A stretch of 64,000 nt of DNA from contig JABJAL010000097.1 in assembly GCA_018669005.1 (NCBI GenBank), positions 44,415 to 108,414 on the forward strand, written 5' to 3'. This stretch comes from Nitrospinaceae bacterium. GTDB taxonomy: Bacteria; UBA8248. Made by a program: the position numbers and the translations under genes. This document shows positions 1-8,627 of this stretch, one piece after another. The notes beneath the pieces are model-generated. The model was not told the origin of the DNA and searched no databases. It was given only the letters and a program-made list of their open reading frames with translations. Within the stretch, counting starts at the first letter, position 1. Every line of letters starts with the position of its first letter.

Positions 1-1
1 G

Positions 2-508
2 GTCCATTACGACGGCGTCGAGGCAAGCGAGACAGAAGCCCTGGGCCCGATTGGCGAGGGCTGGCAGGGGCTCATGGAATACATCACGACCGAGCGGCTC
101 TGCCTCTCGGCCGCGCGGACCGGGGCAGCGGCGGCGGCGCTCAAGCTCGCCCTCGACCACGCCAAGGAGCGCATACAATTTGGCCGCCCCATCGGAAAAT
201 TCCAGGCGGTGAGCCACATGCTCACCGAAATGCACACCCTTGTGGATACGGCACGGCTTCAGGTCTACCGCTTCGCGTGGCTGGTCTCTCAAGGCAAGCA
301 TGGCCGCATCGAGGCCGCCACACTCAAACTTTTTGCTGGCGAGGCGTATAAAAAGGTGTCCGATCTGGGCGTTCAGGTAATGGGCGCCTACGGCTACAGC
401 GCGGAGTTTCCGATGGAGCGCCACTACCGCGATGCCAGGCTCGCCACCATCGGCGCGGGCACGAGCGAAATTCAGCGCAATATCATCGCCAAGGCGCTCG
501 GGCTCTAG
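2..508 (+). CDS. Acyl-CoA dehydrogenase, C-terminal part (cut by window start)
   Basis: The frame is open from the first bases, so the start lies outside the window; about 168 residues are visible. It reads as the C-terminal helical domain of an acyl-CoA dehydrogenase: a GEGWQGLM segment with a following ER pair, the RIQFGRPIGKFQAV motif, and near the end GAGTSEIQRNIIAKALGL, whose glutamate sits where the family carries its catalytic base. The family oxidises acyl-CoA to enoyl-CoA using FAD and passes electrons to ETF. The MaoC and CoA-transferase genes downstream on the same strand fit an acyl-CoA pathway. The stop overlaps the convergent methyltransferase stop by 4 bp. The substrate cannot be told. 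Confidence 0.93.
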   Translation, partial: VHYDGVEASETEALGPIGEGWQGLMEYITTERLCLSAARTGAAAAALKLALDHAKERIQFGRPIGKFQAVSHMLTEMHTLVDTARLQVYRFAWLVSQGKHGRIEAATLKLFAGEAYKKVSDLGVQVMGAYGYSAEFPMERHYRDARLATIGAGTSEIQRNIIAKALGL

Positions 509-1680
509 GGCCCCGACCCCGGACTTATCTTCGATTTCTCTTTCGGTTTCTCGCAGGCGACAACCCAGTGCGTCCCCAGGCAGGAGATAATCGGGATCTT
601 CTGAAGGGCGAATTCGAGAGGCAACGCGAAACGCGCGTAATCGGCGTCCGTCCATGAAGGAAATAGCCGCGCCGCCGGGCGGTGCATCCCCGGCAGAAAA
701 TAGTAGCTTTTCATCCAAATAATCTTCAGCCCCGCCTCACCGATCAGCGAGCGGATATGCGCCGAGGTGAAACTTACGTGGGGATACTCCTTGCCCATTG
801 GCAAATCCGTCTTCACCAGGTTCCGGGGCGGAAGGAGTGAGGGAAGATACAGCCCGGCTATGCGCTCGAGCAGTATCAGCGGGTTCAGAAGATGGACCCC
901 CAAGAGGAACCCCGCGTTGTCGGTGCTCAACACCATGCGCCCGCCGGGAGCGAGTGCATCCGCCAACTCGCGGATGGCCGCCATTGGGTCGGCCACATGT
1001 TCGATCACCTCGAATAGAGAAATGAAATCAAACGCACCGGGGCGGGAAGGGAATCTGCCCACATCGGCCCGTGCCGCCGGGCGGCCGGTTCTTGATTGCG
1101 CCAGGTGCAGGGATTCCAGATCCAGATCAAACAAAAAGGCCGTGCAGCCCGCTTGGATATGCTCCTCACTGATATCCCCGGCCAGGCAGCCTACATCGGC
1201 GGAGCGGGCGTTTGGGCGGACGAGCTCTTTTAAAATCCTGCGCGCATGTATTTTGCGCATTTGGTGTATGGGATCGGTCTCGGAAACCAGATGATCTCCA
1301 AAAGATCGTTCACGATCCGGCACCGGGTTCACGATCGGGGCCTCCTCGCGCTCGCGGCGATAATAGGATTCGATCGGAGCCCTGCCGGTGCCGCATATCT
1401 CCCGAAGCTTTCCCAGTTCCCCATGATACGCTTTCCGCCGAACAGCGCGGTGCGCCGCCCAGTGGAGGACGAAAATCGCCATGAGCACCGCCCACCACAG
1501 CGGCCCCGCACCGAAAATCGCACCGACGGACAACCAGGCAACCAGCGCCGGGACGTAGTAGCGAAGCCGCATCACAACGAGTAGCCATCCCGGATAGCGC
1601 GGCAGGCGAATATCCTTTTTGATTTCGGATTTGAACCGAAGACCCCTGGCCACCTCATTTGCATTGATGATTCGCGTCAT
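505..1680 (-). CDS. Class I SAM-dependent methyltransferase with N-terminal membrane segment
   Basis: 391 residues. Two adjacent hydrophobic stretches lie at about 33-75, suggesting membrane anchoring. They are followed by a class I methyltransferase fold: a motif I region ADVGCLAGDIS (less glycine-rich than usual), an acidic strand end FDLDLESLHLAQ, then FDFISLFEVIEHVADP and LAPGGRMVLSTDN, typical of the Methyltransf_11/23 group. The start is supported by AGGA about 9 nt upstream of the ATG. It stands alone on the minus strand and converges on the acyl-CoA dehydrogenase. The methyl acceptor is unknown; membrane anchoring would suit a lipid, quinone or glycan target, but that is a guess. Confidence 0.8.
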   Translation of the reverse strand: MTRIINANEVARGLRFKSEIKKDIRLPRYPGWLLVVMRLRYYVPALVAWLSVGAIFGAGPLWWAVLMAIFVLHWAAHRAVRRKAYHGELGKLREICGTGRAPIESYYRREREEAPIVNPVPDRERSFGDHLVSETDPIHQMRKIHARRILKELVRPNARSADVGCLAGDISEEHIQAGCTAFLFDLDLESLHLAQSRTGRPAARADVGRFPSRPGAFDFISLFEVIEHVADPMAAIRELADALAPGGRMVLSTDNAGFLLGVHLLNPLILLERIAGLYLPSLLPPRNLVKTDLPMGKEYPHVSFTSAHIRSLIGEAGLKIIWMKSYYFLPGMHRPAARLFPSWTDADYARFALPLEFALQKIPIISCLGTHWVVACEKPKEKSKISPGSGP

Positions 1681-1811
1681 AATGAAATTCCTGTATTCAC
1701 GCTACAAGCCCCGGACGATTGATATCTCCAGCCGGATCGGATAACTAGTAAGCCACCTGAACATATCACCCGCGAGTGCATCGAGGGTGGTTCCTCACGG
1801 GAGAACGATGA

Positions 1812-2276
1812 ATGCCCCTTGATCCAGCGGTTCTTAAAAGAGAGTTTCCCGAGTTTGAGATCGAGGTTGATCGCAGCAAGATCCGCGAATTTGCCATGGT
1901 GCTGGGCTATAATGACCCGGTGCACACGAACGTTGAGGCAGCGCAAGCGGCGGGCTACAGCGATCTACTGGCCCCGCCCACGTTCACCCGCCAGTTCTGG
2001 CACGAAAATGATGGAAATGATCCGATGCCCCACTTGGGCTATGACCCCAAGAGGCGGCTACACGGCGAGCAAGAGTTCGAGTACCACAAGCCACTAGTCG
2101 CCGGAATGACCATCAGAGGTCGAAATGTCATAATCTCGACCAAGGAGAAGGAAGGTCGGCGCGGCGGAAAAATGACCTTCGTTGTGATAGAGACCAGGTT
2201 CACGGACAAGACAGGAGAGCTTGTTCAGGTGGCTCGACGCACGCTCATCGAAACCGCCGCACCACCGAAAGACTAG
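1812..2276 (+). CDS. MaoC-like dehydratase, N-terminal (FAS1-like) subunit
   Basis: 154 residues resembling the MaoC N-terminal FAS1-like dehydratase domain: an early IREFAMVLGYNDPVH segment, LLAPPTFTRQFW, and the hot-dog core LHGEQEFEYHKPLVAGMTI. The start has GGGAGA 8 nt upstream. It is followed after 9 nt by a second single hot-dog protein, so the two probably form a heteromeric (R)-specific enoyl-CoA or 3-hydroxyacyl-CoA hydratase, an arrangement known for split MaoC pairs. The CaiB/BaiF gene follows in the same operon. The acyl chain handled is not evident. Confidence 0.85.
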   Translation: MPLDPAVLKREFPEFEIEVDRSKIREFAMVLGYNDPVHTNVEAAQAAGYSDLLAPPTFTRQFWHENDGNDPMPHLGYDPKRRLHGEQEFEYHKPLVAGMTIRGRNVIISTKEKEGRRGGKMTFVVIETRFTDKTGELVQVARRTLIETAAPPKD

Positions 2277-2285
2277 GAGAGTAAA

Positions 2286-2717
2286 GTGCCGGAGCTTTTT
2301 GCTTACGCGAAATGGGAAGATCTTGCCGAGGGGGCCGAGCGCAAGGTGACAATCGGCCCACTCACCCGGACAGATTTTGTCCGCTTCGCCGGGGCGAACG
2401 GCGACTTCAACCCGAATCATCACGATGAAATTTACGCCATTCGCGCGGGCTTCGACAAAATATTTGCCCCCGGTATGCTCCAGGGAGGCTATTTGGGCCG
2501 CGTAATTTCCGAATGGGTAGGCCCCGGAGCGCTCCGCACTTTTCGAATTCGCTTCTCGGCACAAGCCTGGCCTGGCGACATGGTGAATTGTACGGCAAAA
2601 GTTGTCCGCCAATTTGAGGAGGGAGGCGAGCGGCTCGTCGAAATTGAGGCAGAGGCCCTCTCCCAGAACGGCGATACACTTATTAAAAGCCACGCCATAG
2701 CGGCGCCGGCCTTATAA
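2286..2717 (+). CDS. MaoC-like dehydratase, catalytic subunit
   Basis: 143 residues starting at GTG, with GGAG just upstream; the GTG lies 9 nt after the preceding stop. The hydratase-2 type catalytic segment is visible: FVRFAGANGDFNPNHHDE, which carries the Asp and His of the motif, followed by APGMLQGGYLGRVISEW. The N-terminal LAEGAERKVTIGPLTRTDF matches the usual MaoC entry strand. Family role: hydration of 2-enoyl-CoA. The neighbouring FAS1-like protein lacks this Asp/His motif, so this is the likely catalytic partner of the pair. Confidence 0.88.
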   Translation: MPELFAYAKWEDLAEGAERKVTIGPLTRTDFVRFAGANGDFNPNHHDEIYAIRAGFDKIFAPGMLQGGYLGRVISEWVGPGALRTFRIRFSAQAWPGDMVNCTAKVVRQFEEGGERLVEIEAEALSQNGDTLIKSHAIAAPAL

Positions 2718-2736
2718 TTTCAGGAAAGAGACTCAC

Positions 2737-3927
2737 ATGCTCGAAGGCTATCGCATACTGGACCTGGGACAAGTCATCGCCGGCACCATCGGCGGCCTGA
2801 TTCTCGCCGACATGGGTGCCGAAGTCATCAAAATAGAATCTCCAAACGGCGACCTGGGCCGCAACCCCAGTATTGCCGGTGTCGGTGATGTGTCTAGCAT
2901 TCATCTTACATTTAATCGAGGCAAGAAAAGTCTTTCGATTGATCTCAAGTCGGAAGAGGGGAAAAAAATATTTTTCGAACTTGTGAAAGTATCTGACGCC
3001 GTACTGACAAACTTTCGCCCCGGTGCAATGGATCGGCTGGGCCTCGGCATCGAGCAGATGAAGGAGCACAACCCCGAGATCGTCTACGTTGAATCGAGCG
3101 GCTACGGCAATGAGGGTCCTTGGCGCGACAAACCGGCTTTCGACCTGGTCGAGGTGGCGATGAGCGGACATATGTCCATCACCGGTGAGCCGGGGCGTCC
3201 CCCCGCACGGGCAGGCACCCCTGCGGCCGACATTTCATCTGCGCTTTATCAGGCCATCGCCTGCATGGTGGGCCTTCTGGCAAAGGCCAAAGGACACAGC
3301 CCCGTCCACCTCGAAGTGCCCATGTTCGACGTGCAGCTTGTCATGCTCGGCTACATCTCGACCATGTATCTCAACAAGGGCGACCTCCCGGAGCCACCGG
3401 GCAACGCACACGAATACATGGTCCCCTATCAGGCCTTCCCCACCGCGACGGGCTACATTGTTCTTTCCCCGCGCGAGGACCGATTTTATAAGAGCATGTG
3501 CGATGCAATGGGAATTCCCGAGTATGGCGAGGACCCGCGTTTTCTCACCAACAAGCTTCGCCACGAAAATAAGGATGTGCTGCTTCCGGTGATGGAAAAA
3601 GTTTTACTCGAAAAATCTGCTGAAGACTGGCTCGTCATCTTCGATGAGGCGGGCATCCCCGCCGCACCCGTAAACAAACTCGACCGTGCGCTTGAAAACG
3701 AGCAGGTCGAGGCTCGCGAGATGATCCGCGAGTTCGACTACCCGGGCTCAGGAAGGGTGCGCGTCGTCGGCAACCCCATACGCGACCTTACGCTGCCGCG
3801 AAACCCGGACCCAGCTCCTCCGCCTACCCTGGGCGAGCACACTGAGGAGATATTAAAAAATATTCTGGGCTATGAAGACGACAAAATTAAAGCCCTTCTC
3901 GACTCAGGCGTGGTGAAAACCACCTAG
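2737..3927 (+). CDS. CaiB/BaiF family CoA-transferase (class III)
   Basis: 396 residues, full length for the family. The N-terminus shows LEGYRILDLGQVIAGTIGG and ADMGAEVIKIESPNGD; NRGKKSLSIDLKSEEG and TNFRPGAMDRLGLG follow. The segment PAFDLVEVAMSGHMSITG contains the aspartate expected to form the acyl-CoA anhydride intermediate, and PAAPVNKLDRALE lies near the C-terminus. The family moves CoA between carboxylic acids. It is the last gene of the MaoC-MaoC-CaiB set, 19 nt after the second MaoC gene and preceded by AGGAAAG. The donor and acceptor acids are not identifiable. Confidence 0.93.
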   Translation: MLEGYRILDLGQVIAGTIGGLILADMGAEVIKIESPNGDLGRNPSIAGVGDVSSIHLTFNRGKKSLSIDLKSEEGKKIFFELVKVSDAVLTNFRPGAMDRLGLGIEQMKEHNPEIVYVESSGYGNEGPWRDKPAFDLVEVAMSGHMSITGEPGRPPARAGTPAADISSALYQAIACMVGLLAKAKGHSPVHLEVPMFDVQLVMLGYISTMYLNKGDLPEPPGNAHEYMVPYQAFPTATGYIVLSPREDRFYKSMCDAMGIPEYGEDPRFLTNKLRHENKDVLLPVMEKVLLEKSAEDWLVIFDEAGIPAAPVNKLDRALENEQVEAREMIREFDYPGSGRVRVVGNPIRDLTLPRNPDPAPPPTLGEHTEEILKNILGYEDDKIKALLDSGVVKTT

Positions 3928-4046
3928 AGCCCCTACCGTAAATACAAGCAATCTTAATAAAAAATCTCATCTGTAAAAGCGAACAAAAACAGATGTATTT
4001 ATCCTAAATAAACAGGAAAAGAGTGCTTTCTTGCTTTCATTTTTGT

Positions 4047-4052
4047 TATAAT
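4047..4052 (+). promoter_or_regulatory. -10 like hexamer upstream of the PilZ gene
   Basis: A consensus TATAAT lies 41 nt before the PilZ start in an AT-rich spacer. No good -35 hexamer is visible at 16-18 bp, so this is a weak or activator-dependent promoter at best. Confidence 0.35.
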
Positions 4053-4092
4053 TTCAGATTATTGAGAGTCTCTTAATCATACAGGAACTGTC

Positions 4093-4461
4093 ATGGTAGA
4101 TAGTTCGAACAAACGAATTTCATCCCGCCAGCCCAACGCCGCTTTCGTGGTTCTGATTGATGCGCCCACACATTCAGAAGTGCTGCTTGAGCCGATGGAT
4201 GTCAGCCTGGGCGGCTTCAGCGTCCTGCTTCACGATAAACCAGATTTAGGCGAGGTCATCGATTGCGAAGTTGATATCCTGAACAATGTATTCGAGAGTT
4301 GCCGAATGACCGTGGTGCGCGTGGAGGAAAATGACGAAGAAACTCCCACCTGGACGACCGGAATGTCTCTCGAAGTGCCGCCAAATTTTCAATCGAGTTT
4401 CAAAGAGGCGCTAAAAGCAGCATTTCCGGAGGTCGGAAGAGACGGTCAGTTTCGGGATTAA
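4093..4461 (+). CDS. PilZ domain protein, probable c-di-GMP receptor
   Basis: 122 residues made of one PilZ domain. Both c-di-GMP binding elements are present: RISSR near residues 8-12 (RxxxR) and DVSLGG near residues 35-40 (D/NxSxxG). No output domain is attached, so it would act by binding a partner. It has its own AT-rich upstream spacer and ends 33 nt from the convergent aldo/keto reductase. No flagellar, pilus or cellulose genes are adjacent, so the controlled process is unknown. Confidence 0.88.
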   Translation: MVDSSNKRISSRQPNAAFVVLIDAPTHSEVLLEPMDVSLGGFSVLLHDKPDLGEVIDCEVDILNNVFESCRMTVVRVEENDEETPTWTTGMSLEVPPNFQSSFKEALKAAFPEVGRDGQFRD

Positions 4462-4494
4462 GCCCCCAACAAGTTATTCATCGAAAGCCCTTCC

Positions 4495-5421
4495 CTAAAC
4501 ATTCTTCCATAGACGCACCATCTTTTGCCGCATTCGTGCATCGGGCAGCGCCCCCCTTCCTGCACCCATGTTGTCGAGCAGGTGCTTAGGTTTTCGCGTG
4601 GCTGGAATGACGCTGGTCGTCGCCGGATTTGATAAAATGTACTTAAGAAAGAACTGCCCCCAACTCGCAGCGCCAAATTCGCTGGCCCACTTCGGCAATT
4701 TTCGGCCCCTCACGGCGCGGAAAAGACCACCCTTCTCATAAGGTCGGTTCACCAGGGTGGCCACCCCATTGTCCGCGCAAAAAGGCATGAACCGTTTTTC
4801 GGCGTCTCTCACGGCAATGGAAAAGGGAAACTGAACAAAATCGATAGACCCGCGTTTTATCCATTCACTCATCTCATCAAATGCGTGCGTGCCGTAGTGG
4901 GTAATGCCGATGTAGCGAATGAGGCCCTTACTTTTCCATTCGCGCAGGGTGCGAAGCTGGGTCGCGGTGTCCGAGAGGTTATGCACCTGCATGAGATCAA
5001 TCTTCTTGGCACCCAATAGGCGCATCGATTCGCGCATCTGGGCGGCCCCGGCCTCCCTTCCCTTAGTCCACACTTTCGTGGCGAGAAATGACTTTGAATG
5101 AAGACCAAGCTCCGAGAGCAAGTGGCCCGTCACGCGCTCGGCCTCGCCATACATGGGCGATGAGTCGATGAGCGTGCCTCCCTCCTTAAAGAATAGGCGA
5201 ACCACCTCTCTTCTTGGCGCGAGCAGGGCCGGGGAGAGTCTCACATCGAAAGTGCGCGCCGTCCCCAGCCCGAGGGCGGGAATTTTCTCTCCGCTCGATG
5301 GAATTTTCCGCCAAAGCTGTGGTCCCGCCGCCTCGGCATCCGCACCTAGCGCCAGCGATGCACCCACACCCGCAGCCAAGCGGAAAAATTCTGCACGGGT
5401 CAGGCTCCGCTTATCTCCCAT
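4495..5421 (-). CDS. Aldo/keto reductase, exported-type (paralogue 1)
   Basis: About 308 residues. The AKR tetrad is visible: Asp and Tyr in LIDSSPMYGEAERV, Lys in LATKVW, His in MQVHNL. The family performs NAD(P)H-dependent carbonyl reduction. The second ATG (5421) is preferred because AGGAG sits 6 nt before it, whereas it would abut the first (5427). The N-terminus TRAEFFRLAAGVGASLALG resembles a Tat signal but has only one arginine at the twin-arginine position. The next gene upstream is a close paralogue in tandem. The substrate is unknown. Confidence 0.88.
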   Translation of the reverse strand: MGDKRSLTRAEFFRLAAGVGASLALGADAEAAGPQLWRKIPSSGEKIPALGLGTARTFDVRLSPALLAPRREVVRLFFKEGGTLIDSSPMYGEAERVTGHLLSELGLHSKSFLATKVWTKGREAGAAQMRESMRLLGAKKIDLMQVHNLSDTATQLRTLREWKSKGLIRYIGITHYGTHAFDEMSEWIKRGSIDFVQFPFSIAVRDAEKRFMPFCADNGVATLVNRPYEKGGLFRAVRGRKLPKWASEFGAASWGQFFLKYILSNPATTSVIPATRKPKHLLDNMGAGRGALPDARMRQKMVRLWKNV

Positions 5422-5432
5422 CTTCATCTCCT

Positions 5433-6380
5433 TTAGGCTGTGATTTGCTTCCAGTGCTTGAGCATTTTCGCCCTCCCGGCGGCATCGGGAAGAGGCCCGC
5501 GCCCCGCCCCCATATTGTCGAGCAGGTGCTTGGGCTTCCGGGTGGCCGGGATAATCACCGTCACAGCCGGGTTCGAAAGGATGTATTTTAAAAAGAACTG
5601 GCCCCAGCTATCGGCGCCAAACTCTTTAAGCCACTCGGGCTTCCCCTTTCCTTTGACGGCTCGGAACAGCCGGGCCCGTGCGTAGGGAAGATTCACCATC
5701 ACCGCCACCCCTTTGTCCGCGCAGAGAGGAAGCAGCATTTTCTCGGCGACTCGCACCTGGATGTTGTATTGAATCTGTACGAAATCGATAGGCTCTTTTT
5801 TGATGAGGGCCGCGATGTCCCCAAAGGACGAGGGGCGGTGGTTGGTAACGCCGATGTAGCGCACGCGGCCCGCATCCTTCAATTTGCGGAGCGTTTTGAG
5901 GTGTATCGCGGTGTCCTTGAGATTATGAACCTGCTCAAGGTCAATCTTTTTTCGGCGAAATCGTTTCATGGATTCGTTTACTTGCTCGACGCCTGCCTCA
6001 CGCCCGCCCCAGGTTGAAATTTTGGTGGCAACGAATGCGCGATCCCCCGCCCCGGCATCTCGAACCAAATCACCCGCCAGCGCCTCGGAGGCACCATAGG
6101 AGGGCGAGGTATCGATCACCTTGCCGCCCTCGCGAAAAAAGAGGCGAACAACCTCTCGTCGGGGATTAACAAGTGACGCATCGCGCTCAACGTTAAAGGT
6201 GTGGGCTGTCCCCAGCCCGACGGCGGGGATTTTCTCCCCGCTCGACGGAATCGTCCGCATCAGTTGGGGCCCCGCCGCCCCGGCATCCGTGCCCAGAGCC
6301 AACGCTGCACCCGCCCCGGCGGCCAGACGGAAAAATTCACCACGTGTGAAATTCAGTCCCAGCGAATTGTCTTTTTTCAT
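5433..6380 (-). CDS. Aldo/keto reductase, exported-type (paralogue 2)
   Basis: About 315 residues, clearly a paralogue of the following gene and probably co-transcribed with it (11 nt apart). Tetrad residues appear in VIDTSPSYGASEAL, VATKIS and EQVHNL. The start at 6380 is chosen over the longer frame because GGGAGAG lies about 10 nt upstream. The N-terminal FTRGEFFRLAAGAGAALALG is again Tat-like with only one Arg. C-termini of both paralogues share ATRKPKHLLDNMGAGRG, pointing to a recent duplication. The cofactor would have to be carried by Tat export if truly periplasmic. Confidence 0.88.
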   Translation of the reverse strand: MKKDNSLGLNFTRGEFFRLAAGAGAALALGTDAGAAGPQLMRTIPSSGEKIPAVGLGTAHTFNVERDASLVNPRREVVRLFFREGGKVIDTSPSYGASEALAGDLVRDAGAGDRAFVATKISTWGGREAGVEQVNESMKRFRRKKIDLEQVHNLKDTAIHLKTLRKLKDAGRVRYIGVTNHRPSSFGDIAALIKKEPIDFVQIQYNIQVRVAEKMLLPLCADKGVAVMVNLPYARARLFRAVKGKGKPEWLKEFGADSWGQFFLKYILSNPAVTVIIPATRKPKHLLDNMGAGRGPLPDAAGRAKMLKHWKQITA

Positions 6381-6426
6381 AGAGTCCACTCTCCCATGAT
6401 TGACGGCGAAGTTGAACAATTAAATT

Positions 6427-7698
6427 CTAGCCGCTATCGGCCAGCTTTTCCTGTTTTTTCCCGAGCGCCAGCGCCACCCAGGCCCACCCGAGCGCCAGCG
6501 GCACACTTACCACGGCGATACCAGACAATCCCAGACCGAGGCCCGAGAGGGCGGCATAGGCCCAGCCGCTAACCGCGTCCCCGCCCCGATAGACCACAGT
6601 ATCAATGAAATTTTTGGACTTGTATTTTTCCTCGCGTCCAACCACCGTGAAGAGCACCTCCCGCGCGGGCTTTGAGATAGCGAAGTTCGAGGCCCGGCGA
6701 ATCGACTGAAACGCGATGAGAACGGCGAGCACAGGCGATACCGCAAGAGCAAGGAATCCTGCCGCCACCACCAACGGCAAAAACGCCGCCGACCGACCGA
6801 CCCCGAAGCGAGCCATAAACCGGCCAGTGACGAACCATTGCACCCCAAGCGTGAGCAAACCGACAATGAGATTGATCAGGGCGAACACACGTGTGCGCTC
6901 GGCCGGAGAATCGAACGCCGCCGAGACGATATGGGCCTGCTGAAAGTAGACGAAGGTCGAGGTTGTTGTGAACAGCAAGATATATACGCAAATTCCCAGG
7001 AGATAGGGCGAGCGAAATACCCCTATCGCCCCGGCGAAAACACCCCCGCCAATTGCATTCTCAACTGGGGCGGCGGCGCTATTCTTCACCCCTGGCGATT
7101 GAAGAAGCCGCCGAATGCACTGCACGGCCAACTCAAGGAAGAGCGCCGAAATGGGCAAAAGATTAATCGGCCCGAGCGGCACGGCAAGAAAAGTTGTGAT
7201 CGCTGGGCCCAGGAGCGCGCCAACGGTGCCGCCCGCCGCAATGAAGCCAAAGAGGCGCTTTCCCTGCGTGCTCTCGAAAATATCGGCCATAAAACTCCAG
7301 AAAACCGAGACCACGAACAGGTTATAGACACTCACCCAAATGAAAAACGCGCGCGCCAGATAGACCCGCCCCGCACCAAGGGAGAACAACAGATAGAAGA
7401 GTAGAATGTTGACGATGAAAAATCGGTAAATAAACGGGACAAGCTTTCGCCTCGGAAAGCGCGCCACCGCCGACCCGAAAGCCGGAATCGCCGCCAGCAT
7501 GACGAGGAAGGTTCCCGTAAAGAGCCAAGGTAGATTGCGAACTCCACCGGCGACACCCATCTCCTCCCTGAGCGGCCGCAAAATATAGTAGCCGCAAAGA
7601 AGGCAGAAGAAATACGCGAACGAGAGGAGTAGCGCGCGAACCTCATCCTCGCGAACATTCACCGATTTTATCAGCAAGTCAGCTAGTCGTTTTCTCAT
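6427..7698 (-). CDS. Npt1/Npt2-like MFS carrier (ATP/ADP translocase superfamily type)
   Basis: About 423 residues with roughly 11-12 hydrophobic helices. The segment YYILRPLREEMGVAGG and the later FWSFMADIFESTQGKRLFGFIAAGGTVGALLGP are typical of the bacterial TlcC/Npt-related branch of the MFS fold, found in many free-living bacteria where the transported solute is unknown. The ATG at 7698 is taken as start; a TTG 27 nt upstream is possible. The nucleotide-exchange activity of the obligate-intracellular members should not be assumed here. Confidence 0.75.
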   Translation of the reverse strand: MRKRLADLLIKSVNVREDEVRALLLSFAYFFCLLCGYYILRPLREEMGVAGGVRNLPWLFTGTFLVMLAAIPAFGSAVARFPRRKLVPFIYRFFIVNILLFYLLFSLGAGRVYLARAFFIWVSVYNLFVVSVFWSFMADIFESTQGKRLFGFIAAGGTVGALLGPAITTFLAVPLGPINLLPISALFLELAVQCIRRLLQSPGVKNSAAAPVENAIGGGVFAGAIGVFRSPYLLGICVYILLFTTTSTFVYFQQAHIVSAAFDSPAERTRVFALINLIVGLLTLGVQWFVTGRFMARFGVGRSAAFLPLVVAAGFLALAVSPVLAVLIAFQSIRRASNFAISKPAREVLFTVVGREEKYKSKNFIDTVVYRGGDAVSGWAYAALSGLGLGLSGIAVVSVPLALGWAWVALALGKKQEKLADSG

Positions 7699-7768
7699 TA
7701 GAACCTGGCCGATTCTCCAGTTCAATTCTGTGCTCTTTGCCCCTGACTAAACCGCAACGCATGGAAAC

Positions 7769-8503
7769 TCAGGACATGTGAACTCCGCCGTTGATGAGGA
7801 GGGTTTGGCCCGTGATGAAGCCGCACCGGGCGAACATCACGGCGGCCTCGGCCACCTCGTCCACGTGCCCGAATCGGCGCACCGGGGCATAGGGCTCCTT
7901 TATTTTCAAGTCGTTTTCAATCATATCGGTCCAGATGCCCGCCGGGGCGAGCGAGTTAAACGTAATACCCTCTTTGGCATAAAAACTCGAATAGGAGTGG
8001 GTGAGACCGTTCATTCCCGCCTTGGACGAGGCATAGTGCGGCCCCACTCGCCCGCCTGTGAAAGCGGCGTTCGAGGATACGTTTATGACCCGACCCCATT
8101 TGGCCTTGCGCATATTGGGAAGGGCCGCCTGCGTCACGAGAAAGGTGGATTTCAAATTCACGGCTATCGTCTCGTCCCAGATTTCCTCAGTCAGTTCATC
8201 GGGCGCGCGCATCGGGGCAATTCCAGCATTGTTAACTAGGACGTAAACGGGCCCAAACTTATCCCTCACACTCGCAACGAGGGCCTCGACCTCCTCCGTT
8301 TGAGAAACATCGGCCTGAAACGGAAGTGCCCGCCCCCCCTCTGACTCGATTGTCCTGCAGGTTTCCTCAGCCTCCTTCTCGCGCTCGCGGTAATTCACCG
8401 CCACCGGGCATCCCTGCCTCGCAAGAAAAATTGCGCAGGCGCGCCCAATGCCCCGGCTCGCGCCCGTTACGAGACAAGCTTTTCCCTCCAGTTCAGCATC
8501 CAT
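7769..8503 (-). CDS. Short-chain dehydrogenase/reductase (FabG-like)
   Basis: 244 residues, normal classical SDR length. The cofactor motif TGASRGIG is at residues 13-20, NNAGIAP follows the fourth strand, the catalytic Ser is in SSNAAF and the Tyr/Lys pair in YASSKAG. A basic residue after the second strand (NYRERE) suggests NADPH preference. The family interconverts ketones and secondary alcohols, often 3-oxoacyl thioesters. It is preceded by a short spacer and faces away from the EamA gene. The precise substrate is not predictable. Confidence 0.9.
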   Translation of the reverse strand: MDAELEGKACLVTGASRGIGRACAIFLARQGCPVAVNYREREKEAEETCRTIESEGGRALPFQADVSQTEEVEALVASVRDKFGPVYVLVNNAGIAPMRAPDELTEEIWDETIAVNLKSTFLVTQAALPNMRKAKWGRVINVSSNAAFTGGRVGPHYASSKAGMNGLTHSYSSFYAKEGITFNSLAPAGIWTDMIENDLKIKEPYAPVRRFGHVDEVAEAAVMFARCGFITGQTLLINGGVHMS

Positions 8504-8627
8504 ATCGAATCTCCGTTATCATAATGAATTCAGTCTTTTATCCGGATTCCGTAAATACCGGGCTAACGGGCGATAGCGATTGTCCGATAGGAAAAGTTTC
8601 ATCACCGCTATTCTAAACCGGCCCGGC

